Source of the DNA: Humidesulfovibrio sp.
Lineage (GTDB): Bacteria; Desulfobacterota; Desulfovibrionia; Desulfovibrionales; Desulfovibrionaceae
Reading direction: 5' to 3'
NCBI RefSeq assembly: GCF_031082295.1
Contig: NZ_JAVHLD010000004.1
Location: 17,492 to 81,491 of the forward strand
DNA length: 64,000 bases
Notes under the pieces: generated by a model
Told to the model about the DNA's origin: nothing
Seen by the model: only the letters and a program-made list of their open reading frames with translations
Database searches by the model: none
Program-made: the position numbers and the translations under genes
In this document: piece by piece, positions 43,801 to 52,918 of the stretch
How the letters are laid out: the number at the start of each line of letters is the position of its first letter
Numbering within the stretch: position 1 is the stretch's first letter

Positions 43801-44265
43801 ATGAAAATCGCTGAGTTCATGAACACCGAACTGACCAGGGTCCCCCCGGACATGGATTTTGCCACCCTGTTGGCAAAACATGCCAGTACCGGCACGCGGC
43901 ATACTTATGTGGTTGATGAGGAGGGGCGGTTGATTGGAGTCATCACCAACCTGGACATGCTTAGCAAGATGGTGCCCTCGTACCTCACCTCAACGCTCGC
44001 TTCCTCCATATCAGACGGCGGGGAACTCATTCTCAAGCGTTTTGAGGAGAACAAACACCTCACAGCGGCTGACGTCATGCAGCGTGATCTGGTAATTCTG
44101 AATACTGATGACACGCTAATCGAGGCCAACGTGCGTTTTCACGAAGGCAGATATAACGCGATTCCTGTGGTGAATACCGAGGGTGTTCTTGTGGGCGATA
44201 TTGGACGCAAGGAAATCCTTCGGCATATTGCAGCTGATATTTGCGGCTTACCTGGCGCGGTATAG
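43801..44265 (+). CDS. CBS-domain pair protein
   Basis: The 154-aa protein consists of two CBS motifs (about 8-60 and 95-150): VVDEEGRLIGVITNLDML and AIPVVNTEGVLVGDIGRKEILRHI are the typical second strands. Such Bateman pairs bind adenosine nucleotides and regulate attached or partner proteins. The ATG at 43801 has an ACGGAGGAGC site; the ORF-track start overlaps the reductase. It lies directly before the ion transporter gene, so a regulatory role for that transporter is plausible but inferred. Confidence 0.85.
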   Translation: MKIAEFMNTELTRVPPDMDFATLLAKHASTGTRHTYVVDEEGRLIGVITNLDMLSKMVPSYLTSTLASSISDGGELILKRFEENKHLTAADVMQRDLVILNTDDTLIEANVRFHEGRYNAIPVVNTEGVLVGDIGRKEILRHIAADICGLPGAV

Positions 44266-44277
44266 AGGAGTGTCATC

Positions 44278-45600
44278 ATGTTTTGGGTAGCCACCTGTAT
44301 TTTTGTTGTCTGCTACGCAGCCATTGTTTCCGAAAAGATCCACAAGACCAAGGTAGCGTTGGCCGGCGCAGCGCTCACGCTCATCCTCAAGGTCGTTACC
44401 CAAGAGGACGCCTTCCACAGCGTTGAGCTCGGCGTCGATTGGAACGTCATTTTCCTGCTCATCTCAATGATGATCATGGTCAATATCATGAGCAAGACGG
44501 GCGTCTTCCAGTACGTCGCCATCAAGGCTGCCAAGCTGGGACGCGGCAATCCGTTTTCGATCATGGTCATTTTTTCCGTGATCACCGCCATTGCCTCCGC
44601 ACTGCTCGACAACGTTACCACGGTACTATTGCTCGCTCCGGTCACACTCCTCATTGCGGATGAGCTTGAAATTGATCCGGTCCCCTTCCTGATCACCGAG
44701 GCGTTGGCGTCGAATATCGGCGGTACCGCTACTCTCATTGGCGACCCGCCAAACATCATGATCGCCTCAAAGGCCGGTCTGAACTTCATGGACTTTATAG
44801 TTCATATTGCGCCGATCATTGTGCTCATCATGATCGTATGGATGATTATCTGGAAGATCGTTTTCGGCAAGCGGTTGCATGTGAGCGAGCATTTGAAGGT
44901 CCGTATCATGGGCATGAACGAACGGGAAATGATCAAGGATCCGAAACTGCTCAAAAAATCTGGGGTCATTTTGGGGCTGACCATTCTCGGCTTCATGCTC
45001 CACGGCTTCCTACACTTTGAACCCGCCACCATCGCCTTGGCTGGCGCCGCAACGCTGCTCCTGGTGAGTGGTGAAGATCCACACCACATCCTTGTTGAAG
45101 TCGAGTGGCCCACGATCTTCTTCTTTATCGGGCTGTTCATCATCATCGGAGGCACCGTAAAGGCCGGGATGATCTCCTTCATGTCAGTCGAGATGATCAA
45201 GCTCACCGCGCCGACTGCTGACAACTCCCTTGTCCTGAGCATGGTCATGGTCTGGTTCTCTGGCATCGCTTCCGCAATCGTTGATAACATCCCGTTCGTG
45301 GCAACCATGAACCCCCTGCTGGTGGAGATGGCGGAAAAGATCTTTGGCGGCACCGGCGTTGATGCCCTGCAACACGCCAAGATGCTACCTGTCTGGTGGG
45401 CGCTGTCTCTTGGAGCCTGCCTGGGCGGCAACGGCACGGCGATCGGTGCCTCTGCCAACGTGATTATCGTCGGCATGGCTGAAAAGGCCGGAAAACCTAT
45501 CTCTTTTGTGCGCTTCATGAAGTACGGTGTTCCGGTGACTATGCTCACGCTTGCCATTTCAACGGCTTACATTTACATTAGATATTACTATTTTGGCTAG
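44278..45600 (+). CDS. ArsB/NhaD-type ion transporter (SLC13-like)
   Basis: The 440-aa membrane protein has about 11-12 hydrophobic segments. Family patterns are LLISMMIMVNIMSKTGVFQYVAI, SALLDNVTTVLLLAPVTLLIA, EALASNIGGTATLIGDPPNIMIAS, and in the second half ASAIVDNIPFVATMNP and GACLGGNGTAIGASANVI. These match the ion transporter superfamily containing ArsB, NhaD and the mammalian P protein. The substrate (Na+/H+, arsenite or dicarboxylate) cannot be decided. It follows the CBS protein by 12 bases with a GAGGAG site. Confidence 0.88.
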   Translation: MFWVATCIFVVCYAAIVSEKIHKTKVALAGAALTLILKVVTQEDAFHSVELGVDWNVIFLLISMMIMVNIMSKTGVFQYVAIKAAKLGRGNPFSIMVIFSVITAIASALLDNVTTVLLLAPVTLLIADELEIDPVPFLITEALASNIGGTATLIGDPPNIMIASKAGLNFMDFIVHIAPIIVLIMIVWMIIWKIVFGKRLHVSEHLKVRIMGMNEREMIKDPKLLKKSGVILGLTILGFMLHGFLHFEPATIALAGAATLLLVSGEDPHHILVEVEWPTIFFFIGLFIIIGGTVKAGMISFMSVEMIKLTAPTADNSLVLSMVMVWFSGIASAIVDNIPFVATMNPLLVEMAEKIFGGTGVDALQHAKMLPVWWALSLGACLGGNGTAIGASANVIIVGMAEKAGKPISFVRFMKYGVPVTMLTLAISTAYIYIRYYYFG

Positions 45601-45692
45601 GTCACATCCTCATGTTGCTGTATGGCAGCAAGGTTGCAATGTGTTTTAGCGTGTACAGCTGGACACCGTTAACCATATTGGCGAAGTAAGAT

Positions 45693-46178
45693 ATGGACGT
45701 ATTGTGGGCACCCTGGCGGCTCGATTACATTCTTGGCCCCAAGCCGGATGAATGTGTTTTCTGTGTGCCGACGCACACCGAGGAAGACGAAGATCGATTC
45801 ATCCTACACCGTGGCAAGTACAACTATGTGATCATGAACCGTTTCCCATACAATAATGCCCACCTTATGGTAACCCCCTACAAGCATGTGAGCTGCATCA
45901 CGGATTTGCGACCTGATGAGGCCCACGAGAATATGGAAATGCTCCAGTCCTGCGTGAGCATCCTGGGGCAGGTATTCCATCCGCATGGCATAAACGCCGG
46001 TTTGAACCTTGGGGAGGCTGCAGGGTCCGGCATTGCCGCCCATATCCACTTCCAGATCGTGCCTCGCTGGAACGGAGACTCCTCTTTTATGGCCGTGTTC
46101 AGCGAAACGAGAGTTATACCAGAGCACCTGCGCTCCACTTACAACCGCCTAAAGCCATATTTTGACGCACTGGGCTGA
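45693..46178 (+). CDS. HIT family hydrolase
   Basis: The 161-aa protein has the histidine triad HIHFQIVPRW near residue 120, preceded by GEAAGSGIAAH. Family members hydrolyse or phosphorolyse dinucleoside polyphosphates or AMP conjugates. PDECVFCVPTHTEEDEDRFILHRG resembles the Cys-rich start of Ap4A phosphorylase-like HIT proteins. The ribosome site is weak (GCGAAGTAAG). It lies between the ion transporter and lapA, on the same strand as both. Confidence 0.88.
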   Translation: MDVLWAPWRLDYILGPKPDECVFCVPTHTEEDEDRFILHRGKYNYVIMNRFPYNNAHLMVTPYKHVSCITDLRPDEAHENMEMLQSCVSILGQVFHPHGINAGLNLGEAAGSGIAAHIHFQIVPRWNGDSSFMAVFSETRVIPEHLRSTYNRLKPYFDALG

Positions 46179-46201
46179 TACCCAGGCTTAAGGAGTAATT
46201 C

Positions 46202-46540
46202 ATGCGTTACCTAAAGGCCATCATGCTTGCCCTGCTGTTTGTGGTTTCCATGCTGTTTTTTGTGCAAAACAATGGACCTCTGTCCACAAGCCTGCAACTT
46301 GAATTCAACCTCATAACCCTGCACCTCATCTCCATCCCTTTGCCGCTGTATCTGTTCGTTTTGGCGGCATTTCTGCTGGGAGTGGTCTTTTCGCTGAGCT
46401 TTCTGCTCGTTGACCGAATTCGTTTGAGCCTTGAACTCAAGGCGCTGCGCAGGCAGCATGCAGCCCTTGAAGATGAAGCTTTGGCCTTGCGCACCCTTCC
46501 GCTGAACCAGACCGAAAACAAGCCCCATCCTGGCGTCTAG
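46202..46540 (+). CDS. lapA: LapA-like membrane protein (DUF1049)
   Basis: LapA (YciS) in E. coli works with LapB in regulating LPS synthesis. The 112-aa protein has an N-terminal transmembrane helix (IMLALLFVVSMLFFVQNN), a second one (LYLFVLAAFLLGVVFSLSFLL) and a C-terminal coiled-coil-like region (LSLELKALRRQHAALEDEALAL). This two-helix plus heptad plan fits DUF1049. The ATG has a TTAAGGAGTAA site. The gene directly precedes the lapB-like gene, as in E. coli. Confidence 0.85.
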   Translation: MRYLKAIMLALLFVVSMLFFVQNNGPLSTSLQLEFNLITLHLISIPLPLYLFVLAAFLLGVVFSLSFLLVDRIRLSLELKALRRQHAALEDEALALRTLPLNQTENKPHPGV

Positions 46541-46555
46541 CGGTCGGAACAGACT

Positions 46556-47695
46556 GTGCCCTGGAACGAGATATTTCTCCTAGGACGCCGCAAGTCCAAG
46601 CACCCGACTGATCCAGCTTCAGCAGGGACGGTCGAACAGCATGCGCTGCAAGACACGCGTGCGGCTATCGAGGAACTCTCACAGGCTGTTCGCAACAACC
46701 CGGAATCAGTTGAGATATATCTCGCTTTGGGCAATCTGTACCGCTCACAAGGTGAGATTGAGCGGGCCATCCATATTCGCAACAGCCTTATCGCCCGCCC
46801 CGGGCTTGATCCTGTTCTGAAGGCTCGCAGCCAATTCGAACTGGGTCGTGACTTTCGTCGTGGCGGCATGCTCGACAGGTCACGCAGAGCCTTTGAAGAG
46901 GCCAGCGCAGTCCTTGGGCGCACAGAGGAAATCGAACTGGAGTTGGCACGGTTGGCCATGGATTCCGGCGAGTTTGAGCTCGCTGCCGAGCATTACGGGC
47001 GCATGGGCCGCGCCATGCCACAGGCGCATTTTCTGTCGCGGCAAGCAGGCGAGCATTTTCGCCTCGGCGAAATATCCTTGGGTGAGAAGTTCCTCAAGCA
47101 GGCTTTGACGGTTTTCCCGGCCTCTCCGGAAGCCTGGCTGGCCAGCGTCGTGCAAGCTGCCCTTTCCGGCGACATCGATAAGCTCAAGTCGTGTCTTCAG
47201 AATGCCTGCGCCAACATCCCTGCCCCACAACGCTTCCTGCTCCTGGAAGGACTGCTTGAGGCCTTGTCTGCGGCTCGAGTGGACAATGGCGGCGGCAGCG
47301 GCGCCAAGGCCTTGCCACAGGCTCGCATCAGCGAAATGGTTCAGGCATCCGTCCAGGTGCTTGCAGGCTTTCCGCCGGATACCCTGCTTTGCTACTACTG
47401 CGCCAGGCTGTTTCTCTTCGAGGCCGACTTAGAGAACGCCAAACATTGGCTGGAAAAGGTTCTGGTGCTCAACGCAGACTTCTGGCTTGCTCGTCTCGAG
47501 CTTGTGTCTCTTGTTCTGACAGATCAGGATCTGACGCACTTCCTGCGCGACCAGATGACCTACTTCATCAGCCACGCCCGCAAGTCCAAACGTTTTGTCT
47601 GCCAGTCTTGCGGCTTTCGCTGGGACAAGACTTTCTTCGTCTGCCCGCGCTGCCGCTCCTGGCACAGCATCCTGTTTCGACAGGAATTCTCCTAA
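46556..47695 (+). CDS. lapB: LapB-like TPR protein with C-terminal rubredoxin-type zinc ribbon
   Basis: LapB (YciM) in E. coli helps set the amount of LpxC and thus LPS. The 379-aa protein begins at GTG 46556 with a short hydrophobic run, then tetratricopeptide repeats (VEIYLALGNLYRSQGEIERAI; ELGRDFRRGGMLDRSRRAFEEA) and a terminal metal site CQSCGFRWDKTFFVCPRC (about 350-367), the diagnostic rubredoxin-like ribbon. Its N-terminal membrane anchor is weaker than in E. coli. It follows lapA by 15 bases and precedes mutS. Confidence 0.88.
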   Translation: MPWNEIFLLGRRKSKHPTDPASAGTVEQHALQDTRAAIEELSQAVRNNPESVEIYLALGNLYRSQGEIERAIHIRNSLIARPGLDPVLKARSQFELGRDFRRGGMLDRSRRAFEEASAVLGRTEEIELELARLAMDSGEFELAAEHYGRMGRAMPQAHFLSRQAGEHFRLGEISLGEKFLKQALTVFPASPEAWLASVVQAALSGDIDKLKSCLQNACANIPAPQRFLLLEGLLEALSAARVDNGGGSGAKALPQARISEMVQASVQVLAGFPPDTLLCYYCARLFLFEADLENAKHWLEKVLVLNADFWLARLELVSLVLTDQDLTHFLRDQMTYFISHARKSKRFVCQSCGFRWDKTFFVCPRCRSWHSILFRQEFS

Positions 47696-47728
47696 CCGTC
47701 TTCCATCTTAGGCCGACACGGACCCTGC

Positions 47729-50374
47729 ATGAACGCCCCGAAACTCACTCCCATGTTTGAGCAGTACATGCAGGTAAAGGCCGAGCACCCGGACGCGCTG
47801 CTCTTCTTCCGCATGGGCGATTTCTTTGAACTGTTCTTCGAAGACGCCGAAATCGCGGCACGTGAACTTTCCATCACATTGACATCCCGCAACCCAGGCG
47901 CAGAGGCCAAGGTGCCAATGTGCGGCGTTCCGCATCATTCCGTTGACAGCTACCTTGCCCAGCTCCTCGAAAAAGGCTTCAAGATCGCCATCTGCGACCA
48001 GATTGAAGATCCGCGCCAGGCCAAGGGGCTGGTAAAGCGCGCCGTCACTCGCGTCCTTACCCCAGGCACCATTGTTGAAGATCTCTCACTTAGCGCGAAG
48101 AACCACAATTACCTTGCCGCGCTGTTCTGGGATGCGGACACGGGCGCGGGTGGCCTTGGCTGGGTGGATTTCTCCACTTCGGAATGGTCGGGGCTCTTTT
48201 CCCGCCGCGAGACCGACCTCTGGCAATGGGCCATGAAAATATCCCCGCGGGAGATTCTTTTGCCACCCGGCAAAAAAGTTCCCCAGCAATATTTCGAGCT
48301 GGGCGCACAGGTGACGCAGTTGCCAAGTCCCAGCTCTTTCGACCTTTCCTCGGGGACCGAGGCAGTGCTGAAGGCTCAGGACGCGCCTGAGCTGTCCACC
48401 CTTGATCTTGCGGACAAGCCGGAATTGGTGCGCGCGCTGGGCGCGTTGCTTGGATACCTTCGCCGCACACAGATGACCGACTCCCCTCCCCTGGGCGAGT
48501 TTAAGGTGCTCGACCTTTCGCGCCACCTTGTGCTCGACGAAGTCACAGAGCGAAACCTTGAAATCTTCCGCAGGCTCGATGGCCGACCTGGTCCAGGCAC
48601 CCTCTGGCAGGTGCTCGACTACACCCAAACCGCCATGGGCGGACGCCTCCTGGAGTCACGATTGCGCCAGCCCTGGCGTGAACTTGCCCCTGTGGAGCGC
48701 ACCCTTGATGTTGTCGATTTCCTGTTCCGCCAGGACAGCTTGCGCCAGGACGTACGACGCCAGCTTTCCGATGTCCGCGACCTGGAACGGCTGGCCACGC
48801 GCATAGCCCTTGCCCGCGCAACGCCAAGAGACATCGTGGCTGTCCGCGAGAGCATCTCGCGCCTGCCCGGCCTCTACGACACGCTGCGCAAGTCTGTGAA
48901 CGACGCCGAGGCGAAGCCGCCAGCCGAGCTCCAGGCCCTGCTCAAATCCTGGGACTCCATGGAGGACGTGGCTGAGTTGCTCACGCGCGCCTTTGTGGAC
49001 TCACCGCCAATTGTCATCACTGACGGCGGGTTGTTCCTCACGGGCTATGACCCGGCGCTGGACGAACTCATCTCGCTCACGGAGCACGGCGAGGCGCGCA
49101 TCCGCACCATGCTGGAACGTGAGCGCGACGCCTGCGGCATCCCGAAGCTCAAGCTCGGCTTCAACAAAGTCTTCGGCTACTATCTCGAAATTTCGCACGC
49201 CTATCAGGGACAGGTGCCGGAGCACTTCATCCGACGCCAGACTCTGGTCAATTGCGAGCGCTACATCACCCAGGAGTTGAAAGACCTGGAAGAACGCCTT
49301 CTGTCAGCGGCCGATGAGCGCAAGTCCCTGGAGTACCGGCTTTTCAACGAGCTGCGCGAACGCTTGTCCGAACTACGCACGCGCTTCATGTACATGGCCT
49401 CTGCCCTGGCCGGCCTTGACTACTGGCAAGGGCTGGCCGAGGCTGCGCGTCAGAACGATTGGACGCGGCCCGACCTGCATGAAGGCATCGAGACCGAGAT
49501 CATACAAGGACGGCACCCCGTGGTGGAAGCGGCCAGCGGAGCAGCCAACTACATCCCCAACGACCTGCGCCTGGACGAAACGCGCCGCATTCTTCTCATC
49601 ACCGGACCGAACATGGCGGGCAAGTCGACTGTCCTGCGCCAGGCCGCGCTCATCACAATCCTGGCCCAGATGGGTTCTTTTGTCCCGGCCAGGCGAGCAC
49701 GCCTCGGCCTCGTCGACCGCGTGTTTTCCCGTGTCGGCGCCTCCGACAACCTCGCCCGCGGCCAAAGCACGTTCATGGTCGAGATGATGGAAACCGCTCG
49801 AATTCTGCGTCAAGCAACCTCACGCAGCCTGGTCATTCTGGACGAGATCGGCCGCGGCACAAGCACCTTTGACGGGCTGGCCCTGGCCTGGTCCGTCGTC
49901 GAGGAGCTTTCCCGGCGCGGCCGCGGCCAGGTGCGCACGCTGTTTGCCACACATTATTTCGAGCTGACCGCCCTTGAAGGCCGCATTCCCGGCCTGCGCA
50001 ACCTGAACATCGCGGTGCGCGAATGGAAGGGCGACATCGTGTTTCTGCGCAAGCTTGTTCCTGGTCCGGCGGACAAAAGCTACGGCATCGAGGTGGCGCG
50101 GCTTGCTGGCGTGCCACAAGCCGTGGTCCAGCGCGCAAGGGAAATCCTTGCGTCCCTCGAGGAAAAATCGCAAAGTGAGCGCGGCGGCGCATCACAAGCC
50201 ATACTTGCGAGGCAGAGCCTGCTTCCTGGCATGACGCCAAGCGCAGCACCGCAGCCGCCGGAGCCGGAGAGCCCCATACTTGTGGAACTCAGGCGCATGG
50301 ACCTTAACGGTCTCTCACCCCTGGCCGCACTGACCTTGCTGCATGAATGGAAGAAAAGCGTGACTCCGAAATGA
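47729..50374 (+). CDS. mutS: DNA mismatch repair protein MutS
   Basis: MutS recognises mismatches and small loops. The 881-aa protein has the mismatch-binding Phe-X-Glu motif in FFRMGDFFELFFEDA, the connector and lever regions, the clamp, and an ATPase domain with Walker A GPNMAGKST at about residue 626, LDEIGRGTSTFDG (Walker B and signature) and FATHYFELTAL. The C-terminal tail is short. The ribosome site is poor; the MNAPKLTPMFEQY start is the one that fits the family. It overlaps the next gene by ATGA. Confidence 0.97.
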   Translation: MNAPKLTPMFEQYMQVKAEHPDALLFFRMGDFFELFFEDAEIAARELSITLTSRNPGAEAKVPMCGVPHHSVDSYLAQLLEKGFKIAICDQIEDPRQAKGLVKRAVTRVLTPGTIVEDLSLSAKNHNYLAALFWDADTGAGGLGWVDFSTSEWSGLFSRRETDLWQWAMKISPREILLPPGKKVPQQYFELGAQVTQLPSPSSFDLSSGTEAVLKAQDAPELSTLDLADKPELVRALGALLGYLRRTQMTDSPPLGEFKVLDLSRHLVLDEVTERNLEIFRRLDGRPGPGTLWQVLDYTQTAMGGRLLESRLRQPWRELAPVERTLDVVDFLFRQDSLRQDVRRQLSDVRDLERLATRIALARATPRDIVAVRESISRLPGLYDTLRKSVNDAEAKPPAELQALLKSWDSMEDVAELLTRAFVDSPPIVITDGGLFLTGYDPALDELISLTEHGEARIRTMLERERDACGIPKLKLGFNKVFGYYLEISHAYQGQVPEHFIRRQTLVNCERYITQELKDLEERLLSAADERKSLEYRLFNELRERLSELRTRFMYMASALAGLDYWQGLAEAARQNDWTRPDLHEGIETEIIQGRHPVVEAASGAANYIPNDLRLDETRRILLITGPNMAGKSTVLRQAALITILAQMGSFVPARRARLGLVDRVFSRVGASDNLARGQSTFMVEMMETARILRQATSRSLVILDEIGRGTSTFDGLALAWSVVEELSRRGRGQVRTLFATHYFELTALEGRIPGLRNLNIAVREWKGDIVFLRKLVPGPADKSYGIEVARLAGVPQAVVQRAREILASLEEKSQSERGGASQAILARQSLLPGMTPSAAPQPPEPESPILVELRRMDLNGLSPLAALTLLHEWKKSVTPK

Positions 50375-50826
50375 TCAAGTTGAGCAAAAACATACTTCAT
50401 CATGCTGCACTGGCGGTTCTCGTTGTGCTTGCCCTGTCCGCCTGCGGCAAACGCGAATGGCCCATCCCCGTGAGCAGCGAGGACAAGTTCCGCTGGCGCA
50501 GCGTTGAGGTGCAGCGCAACCAGGATTGCATCATCCTCAACTGCGAGTTGGCTGGAAACTGGACCAATATCGACACGGTGAAGGTTCTCGTCGAACCAGT
50601 GGGCAACGATCCCGACGATGGCTGTGCAAGCTGTCCCTTCACCCCACGCGCCACCCTTGTTTTCGGACCAGGCTCAGCCGGCATGAGAAAGGACATGAAT
50701 CGCATCGTCATCACAGCCTGCGGCTTGAACGCTGCAAAGACTTATCGTCTTCAGCTCATTGGCTTCAACGCATTTACACGCATTGCGCCTGTTGCGTCTG
50801 AGCTGGTTCTCAGCGCCCCAAAATAA
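50371..50826 (+). CDS. Lipoprotein of unknown function
   Basis: The 151-aa protein has a lipoprotein signal peptide (HHAALAVLVVLALSACG) with a good lipobox LSAC, so it is probably anchored in a membrane after cleavage. The mature part has REWPIPVSSEDKF, paired cysteines (CIILNCEL, CASCPF) and a strand-rich look. I do not recognise the family. The start at 50371 overlaps the mutS stop; the ORF-track start lies inside mutS. It precedes lysA by 28 bases and is likely co-transcribed with it. Confidence 0.78.
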   Translation: MIKLSKNILHHAALAVLVVLALSACGKREWPIPVSSEDKFRWRSVEVQRNQDCIILNCELAGNWTNIDTVKVLVEPVGNDPDDGCASCPFTPRATLVFGPGSAGMRKDMNRIVITACGLNAAKTYRLQLIGFNAFTRIAPVASELVLSAPK

Positions 50827-50854
50827 AATCCATCGCACAGGAGAACATCTTCCC

Positions 50855-52093
50855 ATGCATCATTTTGAGCAACGAAACGGCACCCTGTTTGCGGAAGGCG
50901 TCAGCGTCTCTGAACTTGCGCAGCAATACGGCACTCCGCTCTATGTCTATTCCACTGCAACGCTTAAACGCCACTACGAAGCCTTTGACTCGGCGTTTGC
51001 GTCCATGGATCACCTGACCTGCTACTCGGTCAAGGCCAACTCCAACCTGCATGTGCTGCGCCTGCTGGCCTCTCTTGGCGCCGGCATGGACATCGTGTCG
51101 GGCGGCGAGTTGTACCGCGCCCTCATGGCTGGCGTTCCCGCCTCCAAGATCGTGTACTCCGGCGTTGGCAAAAAAGCCGCCGAGATCCGGCAGGCCCTTG
51201 ATGCAGGCATCCTCATGTTCAATGTGGAGTCCACACAGGAGCTCCTCCGCATCAATGAGGTCGCGGCGGAGATGGGCAAAGTGGCCCAGGTCAGCTTCCG
51301 CATCAATCCGGACGTTGACCCCAAGACGCATCCCTACATCTCCACGGGCCTGAAAAAGAACAAGTTCGGCCTGAACATCGACCATTCTCTCGAGGCCTAT
51401 GCCATGGCTCGCGACCTTCCCGCCGTCGAGGCCGTGGGCATCGACTGCCATATCGGCTCGCAGCTCACCAGCATCGACCCGTTCATGGAGGCCTTGGACA
51501 AGCTCCTGGTCTTCTACGACAAGCTCAAGGCCATGAACCTGGACATCCGCTACCTTGATCTTGGTGGCGGCTTGGGCATCAACTACGATGAAGAACAGCC
51601 CCCGCACCCTGCGGAATTCGGCGCAGCGCTGACCAAGGCGCTGGGCAATCTGCCGCTCAAGATCATTCTTGAACCCGGTCGCGTCATCGTCGGCAACGCT
51701 GGCATCCTCGTCACCGAGGTGCTCTACACCAAGCAGACTCCGACCAAGAGCTTCGTCATCGTCGATGCCGCCATGAACGATCTGGTGCGACCGTCACTGT
51801 ATGGCTCCTTCCACCGCGTGGAGGAAGTCGAGCCCAAGGGTCGCCCAGTCCTGGACGTCGATGTCGTCGGCCCCATATGCGAATCCGGCGACTTCCTGGC
51901 CAAAGACCGCCAGTTGGCCGAGGTGCACCAGGGCGAGCGTCTGGCCGTGTATTCCGCTGGCGCATACGGCTTCACCATGTCCTCCAACTACAACTCCCGC
52001 CCCAGGGCAGCAGAGGTCCTTGTTGACGGCGAGAACGTCATCGTCGCCCGCAGGCGCGAATCCTACGAATCCCTGGTGGCCCAGGAACTCTAG
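50855..52093 (+). CDS. lysA: Diaminopimelate decarboxylase
   Basis: LysA decarboxylates meso-diaminopimelate to lysine using PLP. The 412-aa protein has the PLP lysine Lys60 in YSVKANSN, the GVGKK and DIVSGGELYRA strands, HIGSQ, LDLGGGLGINY, EPGRVIVGNAG, GPICESGDFLAKDR (catalytic Cys) and AGAYGFTMSSNYNSRPRAAEVLV. The ATG at 50855 has an ACAGGAGAAC site. It is followed by a terminator. With dapL in the same window, the last steps to lysine and peptidoglycan DAP are represented. Confidence 0.97.
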   Translation: MHHFEQRNGTLFAEGVSVSELAQQYGTPLYVYSTATLKRHYEAFDSAFASMDHLTCYSVKANSNLHVLRLLASLGAGMDIVSGGELYRALMAGVPASKIVYSGVGKKAAEIRQALDAGILMFNVESTQELLRINEVAAEMGKVAQVSFRINPDVDPKTHPYISTGLKKNKFGLNIDHSLEAYAMARDLPAVEAVGIDCHIGSQLTSIDPFMEALDKLLVFYDKLKAMNLDIRYLDLGGGLGINYDEEQPPHPAEFGAALTKALGNLPLKIILEPGRVIVGNAGILVTEVLYTKQTPTKSFVIVDAAMNDLVRPSLYGSFHRVEEVEPKGRPVLDVDVVGPICESGDFLAKDRQLAEVHQGERLAVYSAGAYGFTMSSNYNSRPRAAEVLVDGENVIVARRRESYESLVAQEL

Positions 52094-52099
52094 CCTGTC

Positions 52100-52132
52100 A
52101 GGGGGCCGGGCCTCTAGAGCCTGGCCCCCTTT
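52100..52132 (+). terminator. Intrinsic terminator-like hairpin after lysA
   Basis: AGGGGGCCGGGC (52100-52111) pairs with GCCTGGCCCCCT (52119-52130), one G-U pair, 7-base loop, followed by TTT. The stem is strong but the T run is short, so some read-through into rsmE is possible. Confidence 0.75.
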
Positions 52133-52141
52133 CCACCAATC

Positions 52142-52918
52142 ATGCCACGCCTGAACACCTACCACCTCCCACCAAACCAATGGCCCGACGTTGAAGGCTC
52201 GCGTACGCTGCTCACCGGCCCGGAGGCGAGACATCTGCTCGGGGTCCTGCGCGCCAAGCCAGGTGACTCATTGCGTCTCTTCGACGGCCAGGGGCGTTCA
52301 GGCCTGTTCAAGATTGTTGGAGTCTCCGGCAAAGACAAGGCCGAACTTGTCGTTGAAAGCCTGTTCCTAGAGCCGATGCCGACTTCAGGGCTCGTGCTGG
52401 CATTGGGCTGGAACAAATCCTCCCGGCGCGACTGGGTGCTGGAAAAAGCCGTTGAACTTGACGCCTTGGGGCTTCTTTTTTGGCAGGCCGTACGCAGCCA
52501 GGGTGCCCCGCCAGCCGTTGCCAAGGATTCCTGGCAGGAGAAATGTGTTCAGGCCGCCAAGCAGTGCGGCTCAGTATGGCTGCCCGAACTCGGCATTGCG
52601 CACGGAGGCGTGGAAGGACTTATTCGCGTTGCGGCAGATCCCGGCGGGTGTTACGCTGGTTGCTACGTTCTTGATGAAAACGCGGCCACAGACGCCCTGC
52701 CCGACCCGGCCAGCCTGGCCTCCGGCAAGAACCTCGTGGTGATCGGTCCGGAGGGAGGGCTGGAACGGCGTGAAGCCGAAGCCCTGGCTCAATCCGACTT
52801 CAAACCGCTGAGCTTAGGGCCGCGCCCGCTCCGATGGGAAACGGCCGCCCTGTACTGTCTGGGTCTGGCCCATTTCGCCGCACGCACCAGCCAGCACTCG
52901 AGGAGTTCATGCGCATAG
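52142..52918 (+). CDS. rsmE: 16S rRNA (uracil-1498-N3)-methyltransferase RsmE
   Basis: RsmE methylates U1498 of 16S rRNA. The 258-aa protein has the N-terminal PUA-like region and the trefoil-knot SAM site: ERADWVLEKAVELDAL-like RRDWVLEKAVELDALGLLFW, VIGPEGGLERREAEAL, and LSLGPRPLRWETAALYCL. These are the standard RsmE knot motifs. The ATG lies 48 bases after lysA, beyond the hairpin. Its 3' end overlaps rarA by 10 bases. Confidence 0.92.
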   Translation: MPRLNTYHLPPNQWPDVEGSRTLLTGPEARHLLGVLRAKPGDSLRLFDGQGRSGLFKIVGVSGKDKAELVVESLFLEPMPTSGLVLALGWNKSSRRDWVLEKAVELDALGLLFWQAVRSQGAPPAVAKDSWQEKCVQAAKQCGSVWLPELGIAHGGVEGLIRVAADPGGCYAGCYVLDENAATDALPDPASLASGKNLVVIGPEGGLERREAEALAQSDFKPLSLGPRPLRWETAALYCLGLAHFAARTSQHSRSSCA

